Assembly (NCBI RefSeq): GCF_002798405.1
Contig: NZ_PGGV01000015.1
Span: 123,710-187,709 of the forward strand
Direction: 5' to 3'
Origin: Glycomyces xiaoerkulensis
GTDB lineage: Bacteria > Actinomycetota > Actinomycetes > Mycobacteriales > Micromonosporaceae
Length of the DNA stretch: 64,000 nucleotides
The notes beneath the pieces were generated by a model. It was given only the letters and a program-made list of their open reading frames with translations. It made no database searches and was not told the origin of the DNA. Every line of letters starts with the position of its first letter. Positions within the stretch are counted from its first letter, which is position 1. Positions 35,692-44,821 of the stretch are shown here, piece by piece. A program made the translations under genes and the position numbers.

Positions 35692-37437
35692 TTACCAGCG
35701 GTCGCGGCGGTCGCGCTTGTTGCCGCGGCCGTCGCGGTCGCGGAAGCTGCGGCGGTCGCCGCGGTGGCCGCCGCGGTCGTCGCGGAAGCCGCGGCGGTCG
35801 CCGTCGCGGCGTGTGCCTCGGTCGTCGCGTCCGCGGTAGCCGCGGTCGTCGCGGCCTCGGGAGTCGCCTCGGGGTCCGCCGCGGTCGTCGCGTCGGTATC
35901 CGCGGCGGTCGCCTCGGTGGCCGCGGCGGTCGCCGTCGCGGCGGGGGCCGCGGCGGTCGCGTTTGGGCGGGCCCTCGATGAGTTCGCGTTCGGCCTGCTC
36001 GCGGAGGCGGGCGGCCTCGCCGCGGAGGCCTTCGATGTCCTCTCTGAGGCGCTCGATGTGGCGTTCGAGGCGGCCGATCTCGGCTTCGCTGCGGGTGGCC
36101 TGGTGTTCGGAGGAGGCGGCTCGCATGTCGGTGAAGTTCCGCGCTCCGAGCAGTTCGGTCAGTTCGGGGCCGAAGTTGTCGTTGACGAAGTGGCGCTTGG
36201 CTTCGACTCCGGCGCGTTCCAGCAGGCTGAATACGGTGCGGTTCTGGTGCGGGAGTACCAGGGTGACCACGATGCCCGATTCTCCGGCGCGGGCGGTGCG
36301 CCCGGCGCGGTGCAGGTAGTCCTTGTGGGTTTTGGGCGGGTCGACGTGGAGGACCATGTCGACGCCGTCGACGTGGATGCCGCGTGCGGCGACGTCGGTG
36401 CAGACCAGGGCGTCGATCCTGCCGTGTTTGAACCGGTCGAGGACCTTGGAGCGGTCGGCCTGGGACATGCCGCCGTGGAGGCCGGAGGCGTTGATGCCGG
36501 ATTCGCGCAGTTCGTCGGCGATGCGGTCGACGGCCAGTTGGGTGCGGACGAAGACCATCGTGCGGCCCGGGCGGCCGGCGATGGCGGCGGTCATGGTGCC
36601 TTTGTCGCGCGGCCCGATGAGCAGGAGGTGGTGGGCCATGGTGGTGATCGAGCTGGAGGAGGGGTCGACCGAGTGCTGGACCGGGTCGGTCAGGTACTTG
36701 CGGACGAGGACGTCGATTTCCTTCTCGAGGGTGGCCGAGAACAGCATGCGCTGGCCGTCGGGGAGCTGGTCGTAGAGCTCTTCGACCTCGGGCAGGAAGC
36801 CCATGTCGGCCATCTGGTCGGCTTCGTCGAGGACGGCGACCTCGACGTTCTCCAGGGAGCATTCGCCGCGGCGGATCAGGTCGCGGAGGCGGCCGGGCGT
36901 GGCGACGAGCATGTCGACTCCGGAGCGGAGCGCGTCGATCTGGCGGGAGAAGGCGGTGCCGCCGCAGACGACCTTCATCTCGACTCCGACCGCGTCGCCG
37001 AAGGTCTGGAGCGCGTCGGCGATCTGGATGGCGAGTTCGCGGGTGGGGGTGAGGATGACCGCGCGGGGTTTGCGGCGTTCGGTGCGTCCGCCTCCGGCGA
37101 GGCGGGCGAGGGTGGGCAGGCCGAACGCGAGGGTCTTGCCCGAGCCGGTGCGGCCGCGGCCGAGTATGTCGCGGCCGGCGAGCGCGTCGGGGATGGTGGC
37201 GGCTTGGATCGGGAACGGTTCGACCAGGCCCCGCTCGGCCAGTGCGGCGGTGATCTTCTCGGGCAGGCCGAGGTCTTCGAAGCCGGGGCGGTCGTTGGCG
37301 GTGTTCACTCGGTCGGTTTCGACGGTGAAGGCTTTGTCCTCGGGCGCCTGGGCTTCGGGTGCGGGGGTTTCGGGGTCGTGGTCGGGGGTGTCGGCCTGAT
37401 GCACGGCAGCATCCGACACGGTCGGGTCAGTGGTCAT
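35692..37437 (-). CDS. DEAD-box RNA helicase with an Arg/Gly-rich tail
   Basis: 581 residues. Order of motifs: Q motif (FPIQAATIPDAL), GRGRTGSGKTLAF (I), PTRELAIQ (Ia), VATPGRL (Ib), VLDEADQM (II, DEAD), FSATL (III), then HGGMSQ, DVAARGIH and HRAGRTARAG (VI). A helical linker (about 440-490) leads to an 85-residue tail of Arg, Gly and Asp repeats (RRGxRGD type), an RNA-binding extension seen in cold-adaptation and ribosome-assembly helicases. ATG 37437 has GGAAGG nearby. The 180 bases upstream hold no gene. Confidence 0.94.
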   Translation of the reverse strand: MTTDPTVSDAAVHQADTPDHDPETPAPEAQAPEDKAFTVETDRVNTANDRPGFEDLGLPEKITAALAERGLVEPFPIQAATIPDALAGRDILGRGRTGSGKTLAFGLPTLARLAGGGRTERRKPRAVILTPTRELAIQIADALQTFGDAVGVEMKVVCGGTAFSRQIDALRSGVDMLVATPGRLRDLIRRGECSLENVEVAVLDEADQMADMGFLPEVEELYDQLPDGQRMLFSATLEKEIDVLVRKYLTDPVQHSVDPSSSSITTMAHHLLLIGPRDKGTMTAAIAGRPGRTMVFVRTQLAVDRIADELRESGINASGLHGGMSQADRSKVLDRFKHGRIDALVCTDVAARGIHVDGVDMVLHVDPPKTHKDYLHRAGRTARAGESGIVVTLVLPHQNRTVFSLLERAGVEAKRHFVNDNFGPELTELLGARNFTDMRAASSEHQATRSEAEIGRLERHIERLREDIEGLRGEAARLREQAERELIEGPPKRDRRGPRRDGDRRGHRGDRRGYRRDDRGGPRGDSRGRDDRGYRGRDDRGTRRDGDRRGFRDDRGGHRGDRRSFRDRDGRGNKRDRRDRW

Positions 37438-37619
37438 GGGTCGCCTTCCGCGAGAACATGTACGACGCACGTTCCGCGGGATATCGGGTTCACCATGATC
37501 CGACGGTGATGGGGCGGGACGCGCCTGAATTCGGGCCGCATTGTGGGCCAGCTATGAACAATAGCCGATGGTGGAACGACGGCGCCACTGCGATGGGCGG
37601 CTTGTGTGTGGGGACACCA

Positions 37620-38645
37620 TCAGGAGTCGAGGGTGATCTTGTATTCGAGTGCGGCGTCGACCGGCTCGAACCCCATGGTGGTGTTGATGTCGAGCATGTG
37701 GGAGTTGATGTCGGCGTTGTCGGTCCAGATCCGGCGGATCTGCGGGAACTGTTCGCGCAGCAGCCGGAGGTTCACCAGTTTCACGTGCAGACCGAGCCGG
37801 TGGCCGCGGTGGCCGGGGTCGACGATGGTGATCCATTGGAAGCCGTGGCGGTGGTCGGGGTCGTCGAACACGCCGATGACGGTGTTGGCGACCGCTTCGC
37901 CGGAGGCGCGGTGCCGCGCGATCGTGGTGACCGGGACGATGCCGACCGCTTCGTTGCGGACGGCTTTGGCCTCTTTGAGTTCGGCGTCGATCTGCTCGGG
38001 TTCGAGGTCGAGTTCGCCGAGCGGGACCTCGGAGATGATCATGGAGTCGAGGCGGCACATGGTGTCGACCAGTTCGGCGGGGGTGCGGCCGATCCAGGAG
38101 ATGATCTCGTAGTCGTCGCCGGCGGCCTCGGCCGCGACGGCCAGGAGTGCCCGCTCGCGGTCGGGGTCGAGCGCGTCGACCGCGCAGCGGCTGTTGACCG
38201 AGGTGAGGGCGAGAGTGAAGCCGTGCTTCTCGAGGAACTTCCGGCCGGCCTCGCTGCGGGCCGGGCCGTCTTGCCAGGTCGAGAGTGTGGCGATGGTGAT
38301 CTCGGTGCGGCCTTTGCCCCGGGCGAGGTCGACCAGTCGCTCCAGCAGGGCCGAGCCGATGCCGCGGCGGCGGCGGTCGGGGTGGACCTGCAGGGTCGCC
38401 CCGGCGAAGTGCAGATTGTCGCGGGTGGGGAATTCGGCGTTGCAGGTGCCGGCGACCCGTCCGTCCTCGACGGCGATGAGGCGGACGGTCTCTTCGTCCG
38501 GGGACGGGTGGACGAGCGACCTGCGGAAGACGCCCTCGTGGGGCGGGGGTCCCTCGGGGTGGTCGACGGCGTGCGCGGCGCGCTCGACTTCGAGGGTGCC
38601 GGCGACCAGGTTCTCGTCGGCCGGGTCGAGTTCGATGATCCTCAT
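37620..38645 (-). CDS. tandem GNAT N-acetyltransferase
   Basis: 341 residues, two GNAT folds. The first has the acetyl-CoA loop LQVHPDRRRRGIGSALLERL; the second has VDPGHRGHRLGLHVKLVNLRL followed by NADINSHMLDINTTMGFEPV. This pair resembles mycothiol-synthase-like double GNATs, but the substrate is unknown. The start is ATG 38645. Confidence 0.88.
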   Translation of the reverse strand: MRIIELDPADENLVAGTLEVERAAHAVDHPEGPPPHEGVFRRSLVHPSPDEETVRLIAVEDGRVAGTCNAEFPTRDNLHFAGATLQVHPDRRRRGIGSALLERLVDLARGKGRTEITIATLSTWQDGPARSEAGRKFLEKHGFTLALTSVNSRCAVDALDPDRERALLAVAAEAAGDDYEIISWIGRTPAELVDTMCRLDSMIISEVPLGELDLEPEQIDAELKEAKAVRNEAVGIVPVTTIARHRASGEAVANTVIGVFDDPDHRHGFQWITIVDPGHRGHRLGLHVKLVNLRLLREQFPQIRRIWTDNADINSHMLDINTTMGFEPVDAALEYKITLDS

Positions 38646-38724
38646 GGGATTCAGTCTGGCCGGTGGGCCCGGGCCGGGCAATCGATTTTGCGCCGCGTCC
38701 GCTCGGCGGTCCCGGGAGACGTTG

Positions 38725-38760
38725 GAAGCCGCTGTCCTCCGAGCGAAGGGCAGCGGCTTC
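38725..38760 (-). terminator. terminator after the cold-shock gene
   Basis: A 14-base stem with one mismatch (GAAGCCGCTG core) around an 8-base loop, 22 bases beyond the csp stop. Confidence 0.65.
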
Positions 38761-38782
38761 GTGTTCCCAAGAGCTGAGGGGG

Positions 38783-38986
38783 CTAGATGGTGTGCAGGTT
38801 CGCGGCCTGCGGACCCTTCTTGCCCTGCTCGACGTCGAATTCCACCCGCTGGTTCTCTTCGAGGGAACGGTAACCGGTCCCCGAGATCGCCGAGAAGTGC
38901 ACGAAAACGTCCGGGCCGTCTCCGTCCGGAGCGATGAAGCCGAAGCCCTTCTCCGCGTTGAACCATTTAACGGTGCCTTGCGCCAT
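38783..38986 (-). CDS. cold-shock protein (CspA family)
   Basis: A 67-residue single OB fold. It begins [18 protein letters not shown] with RNP1 (KGFGFI) and then RNP2 (VFVHFSAI), and ends [15 protein letters not shown]. It binds single-stranded RNA and opens structures. ATG 38986 with AAGGAT before it; the longer frame to 39049 has no family similarity. It has a long structured leader (next entry). Confidence 0.96.
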   Translation of the reverse strand: MAQGTVKWFNAEKGFGFIAPDGDGPDVFVHFSAISGTGYRSLEENQRVEFDVEQGKKGPQAANLHTI

Positions 38987-39145
38987 TACTAAACTATCCT
39001 TGCGATGTTGATTTTCGGACCGGCGGCCGGAGTTCGGAAGGTGGTGCACCGACTTCGTCCTGCTGTTCCCGGCCCGAGGTATTCCGCCGTTGCCGGCGCT
39101 GCTCCACCTCGGCAGCGGCCTGCGCGAGGTGGCTCCTGGACTTTA
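38987..39145 (-). promoter_or_regulatory. structured 5' leader and -10 box of the cold-shock gene
   Basis: A TAAAGT -10-like box (39140-39145 on the minus strand) would give a leader of about 147 bases. Inside is a perfect 8-base hairpin (CCACCTCG/CGAGGTGG, 39104-39132). Long folded leaders are the known thermo-switch of cspA in other bacteria. The whole gap to 39243 (257 bases) has no convincing gene. Confidence 0.45.
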
Positions 39146-39243
39146 CAGGAATTCCGGGCCGTTGTGACCGGAAGCGGCCGCGGAGATCCTGATTTCGCGG
39201 CCCTGAACTGGGGATCTCTGAATTTTCCACCCTTTTTTGTGAT

Positions 39244-41136
39244 TCAATTCACTGTCGTTTCGCCCGTTTCGGAGAACTGCGTCCGGTACAGCTCGGCGTA
39301 GACGCCGCCCTGCGCGACCAGTTGGTCGTGGGTGCCGGTCTCGATCACCCGCCCCGCCTCCAGGACCAGGATCTTGTCGGCCCGACGCACCGTCGACAGG
39401 CGGTGGGCGATCACCAGCGACGTCCGGCCCTCCAGGGCGGTGTCGAGCGCGTGCTGCACCGCCGCCTCCGACTCCGAGTCCAGGTGCGCGGTGGCCTCGT
39501 CGAGAATGACGATCGGCGGGGCCTTGAGCAGCACCCGAGCGATCGCCAGCCGCTGCTTCTCGCCGCCGGAGAACCGGTAGCCGCGTTCACCGACGACCGT
39601 GTCGAGCCCCGAGTCGAGCCGGCGCACCACCTCGCCGATCCTGGCCCGGTCGAGCGCCGCCCAGATCCGGTCGTCGGTCGCCCCGGGCCGGGCGTAGCGC
39701 AGGTTCTCGCGCACCGTGTCGTGGAACAGGTGGGCGTCCTGGGTGACCATGCCGATCCGGTCGGCCAGCGAGGACAGCTTGAGCCCGCGCACATCGGCCC
39801 CGCCGACCTCGACGGCGCCGCCGCTCACGTCGTACAGGCGCGGCACCAGGTTCGCGGCGGTGGTCTTCCCGGCGCCGGAGGGCCCCACCAGCGCCACCAG
39901 CTCGCCGGGGTCGACGGTGAACGAGACCCCTTCGAGCACGGCGCGGCCGTTGTCGCCGAGGTCGGGCCGGGCCAGGTCCTCCAGGCTGGCCAAGGACACC
40001 TCGTCGGGCCCCGGGTAGCGGAACCGGACGTCGCGGAACGCGATCGAGGCGGCGCCTTCGGGCAGTTCCCGGGCGTCCTCGGCCTCGCGGATGAGCGGCC
40101 GCAGGTCGAGGACCTCGAAGACCCGCTGGAAGCTCACCAGCGCGCTCATGACGTCGACGCGGACGTTGGACAGGGCCGTCAGCGGCCCGTACAGGCGGGT
40201 CAGCAGGAGCGCGAGGGTGACCACGGTGCCGGCGGTGAGCTGGCCGCCGAAGACGAGGACGCCGCCGACGCCGTAGGCGACCGCCTGGGACAGGCCGGCG
40301 ACGAGGGTGAGCGCCACGATGAAGGTGCGCGCGTACATCGCGGTCGTGACGCCGATGGACCGGACCCGGTCGGCCTTGTCGGAGAACTCGGTCGACTCGA
40401 CCTCGGGGCGGCCGAACAGCTTGACGAGCATGGCGCCGCCTACGTTGAACCGCTCGGTCATCTGGGTGTTCATGGCGGCGTTGAGGTCGTAGCTCTCCTT
40501 GGTGAGCGAGGCGAGCCTGCGGCCGACCCATTTGGCCGGGACGATGAACACCGGGACCAGGATCAGCGACAGCAGGGTGATCTGCCAGGACTGGAAGAAC
40601 ATCACGCCGAGCGTCAGCGCCACGGCGATGCCGTTGGAGACCAGGCCCGAGAGCGTCGTGGTGAAGGCGCGCTGGGCGCCGAGGACGTCGTTGTTGAGCC
40701 GGGAGACCAGGGCGCCGGTCTGTGAGCGGGTGAAGAACGCGACCGGCATGGACTGGACGTGGTCGAACACGGCCCGGCGCAGGTCGAAGATGATGCCTTC
40801 GCCGAGGCGGGCGCTGTACCACCGGTTGACCAGGGTGACGGCGGCTTCGAAGACCGCCAGGGCGGCGATGACGCCGGCCAGGAGGAGCACGCCGCGGCGG
40901 GTGCCGTCGGGACCGGTGAGTTCGTTGACGATGTCTCCGGCCAGGACCGGGGTGGCGACGCCGATGGCGGCGGTGACGGTGACCAGGAGCAGGAAGATCG
41001 CGATGTCTCGGGCGTAGGGGCGGGCGAATCGGAGGATGCGGCGCTTGATGTCGCGGCTGAGCTTGACGCCTTTGAGGTCGTCGCCTCGCCGCATGGAGCG
41101 CATGGCTTCCCATCCGGCGCCTCCCATTGATGCCAC
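39244..41136 (-). CDS. ABC-type multidrug/lipid exporter, fused membrane and ATPase domains
   Basis: 630 residues from the GTG at 41136, chosen because GGGAGGG lies five bases upstream and relatives begin with a W-x-x-M-R-S-M-R motif (GWEAMRSMRRGDD); the frame is open to 41214. Six membrane helices (about 45-330, with VAFFTRSQTGALVSRLNNDV) are followed by the ATPase: Walker A GPSGAGKTT, Q loop VTQDAHLF, signature FSGGEKQRL, Walker B VILDEAT and the His in IAHRLSTV. A homodimeric exporter of unknown substrate. Confidence 0.93.
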   Translation of the reverse strand: MASMGGAGWEAMRSMRRGDDLKGVKLSRDIKRRILRFARPYARDIAIFLLLVTVTAAIGVATPVLAGDIVNELTGPDGTRRGVLLLAGVIAALAVFEAAVTLVNRWYSARLGEGIIFDLRRAVFDHVQSMPVAFFTRSQTGALVSRLNNDVLGAQRAFTTTLSGLVSNGIAVALTLGVMFFQSWQITLLSLILVPVFIVPAKWVGRRLASLTKESYDLNAAMNTQMTERFNVGGAMLVKLFGRPEVESTEFSDKADRVRSIGVTTAMYARTFIVALTLVAGLSQAVAYGVGGVLVFGGQLTAGTVVTLALLLTRLYGPLTALSNVRVDVMSALVSFQRVFEVLDLRPLIREAEDARELPEGAASIAFRDVRFRYPGPDEVSLASLEDLARPDLGDNGRAVLEGVSFTVDPGELVALVGPSGAGKTTAANLVPRLYDVSGGAVEVGGADVRGLKLSSLADRIGMVTQDAHLFHDTVRENLRYARPGATDDRIWAALDRARIGEVVRRLDSGLDTVVGERGYRFSGGEKQRLAIARVLLKAPPIVILDEATAHLDSESEAAVQHALDTALEGRTSLVIAHRLSTVRRADKILVLEAGRVIETGTHDQLVAQGGVYAELYRTQFSETGETTVN

Positions 41137-41291
41137 TCGGGCCCTCCCGGCTCTGCAGGGCCCGGTGGCGCGGCGCGCACCGGGCCCCGGTCTCGCTTCC
41201 TGGTGCTCCATCACAACATGGAAGGCGAGCCGGTTTATTTCGCGCCCGGCCCGGGTGACCGGCCGGGCCGGGACGCGCCCCGGAGCGCGCT

Positions 41292-41546
41292 TCAGCGTCG
41301 GGAGCGTTTGCGGGCGCCGCCGCGGGTTCGAAGCTCGACGCCGCCCTCGGTCAATAGTCGGTGCACGAACCCGTACGAGCGGCCTATGGTGGAGGCGATA
41401 TCCCGGATGCTCTGCCCTTTCAGGTATTCGGCGGTGACGTACTCGGTCAGTTCGCGGCGTTCGTCGCCGCGGACTTGCCGGTTCGGATCGGTTCTGGAGG
41501 AATCGGGGTCGGTTCCGGTGCGGGGTGCGGCAGCGTCAGGGGCCAT
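41292..41546 (-). CDS. conserved small helix-turn-helix protein
   Basis: 84 residues. The core ERRELTEYVTAEYLKGQSIRDIA then GRSYGFVHRLLTEGGVELR is a resolvase-like HTH that is almost invariant in actinobacteria as I recall. The variable head is rich in Ala, Thr and Pro, and the tail is basic (GGARKRSRR). Probably a DNA-binding regulator. The exact start is uncertain. Confidence 0.82.
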   Translation of the reverse strand: MAPDAAAPRTGTDPDSSRTDPNRQVRGDERRELTEYVTAEYLKGQSIRDIASTIGRSYGFVHRLLTEGGVELRTRGGARKRSRR

Positions 41547-41650
41547 GTGTCCTTCCCTGAGTACGGACGGTGATCGAAATGTCTTGTGAAGTTTGCCGGA
41601 TTTCCCCCGCCCGACGGTTCCTTCTGTCGGATACCCGATAGTTTCTGGAC

Positions 41651-42916
41651 ATGACCGCGCCTCAGACCGAGTTCACCGGGCAGGTGGACGGCCTCGCCCA
41701 GGGGCGCGTCCGCCACCACCGCCTGCGCGACATCGTGATCTGGTTGTCACTGCTGGTGGCGACGCTGACACTCGCGTCGGTGGCGGCCCGCGCCTCTGAT
41801 GTGGTCGGTCCGGCGACGCTGCCGTGGTGGCCGGCGCAGGACCTGTCGCTGCACGTCACCGCCGGCATGGTGGTCGCACCGCTGACGGCGGGGGCGGTCC
41901 TGTTCGTCGCCTCGCGCCCGGCCGCGGCCCGGATGCCGTGGAACCAGGTGCTGGTCCTGTCCTATCTGGCCTCACTGGCGTGGTCGGGTGCGCTGCACAC
42001 CAACGTCGCCCCCGAGGCCGCGCCGGCCGATACCCCCGGCTCGCAGCGGGCGCTGGAGCAGCTCGTGGCCCTCACCGGCTCGCAGGCGGGCCTGGCGATC
42101 GCGGTGATCTCGCTGTCGTGTCTGACCGTCCCGCTGGGACTGGTCGCGGTGAAGTCGGTGTGCGGGCCGGTCGCGGCGCGGGCACTGGCGCCGGTGCTGA
42201 TCCTCGGCCCCTGGGCGGCCTGGACGACGCTGGGCCTCGACGGGGTCTCCGCCGCCGCGTGCGCGGCGGCCCTGGCGGCCGGCGCGATGGCCTCGGAACG
42301 GCGGGTCCGCGGCTTCGACGCCCTCCGGCAGGCCACGGCCACCGGCGGGCTGCTGGGGGGCGCGGCGCTGCTGTCGTACGGCGCGGCATGGTTCGCGGTG
42401 TCGCTGCTGTGCCTGTACTTCGCGCGGCGGCGGCCCTGGCACATCCTGGGGACGGCCGGAGGGGCGCTGGCGGTGCTGGCGTTGACCGCGGCGTTCGGAT
42501 ACTCCTGGCCGGCGGGGCTGGCCGACACCTACAACGCCGCGATCGGCGAGATCGCCTCGCACCCGGGGCAACTGTGGTGGCTGCTGCTGATGCCGGCGCT
42601 GGCGTGCGCCGCGTGCGGCCCGGCGATCGTGCAGAGCCTGCGGCGGTTCGGCTCGAGCGCGGCATGGCCCCTCATGAGCGGACCGCTGCTGGCGCTGATG
42701 CTGGCGCCGCTGTCGGGGACCGGCCTCGAGCGGCCCGAATACGGATGGGTGGCGCTGTGCCCCTGGCTGGTGGTCGCGGCCACCGCGCCGCCGGCCAAGC
42801 CGACGCGAAGCCTGCCGGCGGCGGCCGAGGGCCGCCGGAATCGGCTGGTGCGGGCCCCGCTGCCGCTGGCCGCCGCGGGCGCGTGCGCCGCGGTGGTGCT
42901 GATGTACTCCGGCTGA
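41651..42916 (+). CDS. polytopic membrane protein (unknown)
   Basis: 421 residues with about ten hydrophobic helices (for example IVIWLSLLVATLTLASVAA, VLVLSYLASLAWSGA, LLGGAALLSYGAAWFAVSLLCLYF, LGTAGGALAVLALTAAFGYSW). A short cytosolic head includes TEFTGQVDGLAQGRVRHHRLR. The layout recalls glycosyltransferase-C-type membrane enzymes but the first loop lacks an obvious D-D or E-x-D catalytic motif. I do not assign a function. It runs toward the ABC-F gene (convergent). Confidence 0.75.
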   Translation: MTAPQTEFTGQVDGLAQGRVRHHRLRDIVIWLSLLVATLTLASVAARASDVVGPATLPWWPAQDLSLHVTAGMVVAPLTAGAVLFVASRPAAARMPWNQVLVLSYLASLAWSGALHTNVAPEAAPADTPGSQRALEQLVALTGSQAGLAIAVISLSCLTVPLGLVAVKSVCGPVAARALAPVLILGPWAAWTTLGLDGVSAAACAAALAAGAMASERRVRGFDALRQATATGGLLGGAALLSYGAAWFAVSLLCLYFARRRPWHILGTAGGALAVLALTAAFGYSWPAGLADTYNAAIGEIASHPGQLWWLLLMPALACAACGPAIVQSLRRFGSSAAWPLMSGPLLALMLAPLSGTGLERPEYGWVALCPWLVVAATAPPAKPTRSLPAAAEGRRNRLVRAPLPLAAAGACAAVVLMYSG

Positions 42917-42936
42917 GCTCGGCCCGAACCGGGACC

Positions 42937-44559
<1,623 letters not shown>

Positions 44560-44821
44560 GGCACTCCTCACGGTGGGGTGGGTTCCCGGAACGGGCAGAC
44601 CCGTCAAGTCTAGGCGGCGACGTCGGTCACGGTCATGTCCCTGTCGCCGACGACACCTGAGGTATCGGCTCGGACACGTTTGGTGAGTCCCTTTCCTCCT
44701 TTTGGGGGAGTCCGCGAAGGCTCCGTGTCCGGAAATGTTCTACAAGAGTTCAGGTCTGCGAGTTGTATCGCCTGGTCATGGGCTTGGTGTCGGAATCGGC
44801 ACAGGTAGGTTTCGCCGCACT
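44560..44821 (+). promoter_or_regulatory. long leader before the M23 peptidase gene
   Basis: A 262-base gap between divergent genes. The part nearest the peptidase has repeated G-rich and C-rich runs (GGGGGAGTCCGCGAAGG at about 44703, and GTCGGAATCGGCAC at about 44790) that could fold. Actinobacterial wall-hydrolase genes often carry c-di-AMP riboswitches here, but the canonical GGGGGACCCA text of that class is not present. I can support only a possible structured leader. Confidence 0.25.

Noticed and set aside
35700..35960. CGGTCGCC-type repeats that might suggest a CRISPR or satellite
   Set aside because: They encode the Arg/Gly/Asp tail of the DEAD-box protein; spacing follows codons and there are no unique spacers.
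35161..37509. A 782-codon plus-strand frame opposite the helicase, rich in Ala/Val repeats
   Set aside because: It is the complement of the helicase and its Arg/Gly tail, not a surface-repeat protein.
38994..39230. A 78-codon frame upstream of the cold-shock gene
   Set aside because: No binding site, mixed codon use, and it overlaps the hairpin leader and -10 box.
44640..44821. c-di-AMP (ydaO) riboswitch before the M23 gene
   Set aside because: The GGGGGACCCA and GGGUGAAUC landmarks are not found; only loose similarity near GGAATC and GGTAGG. Kept only as an unexplained leader.
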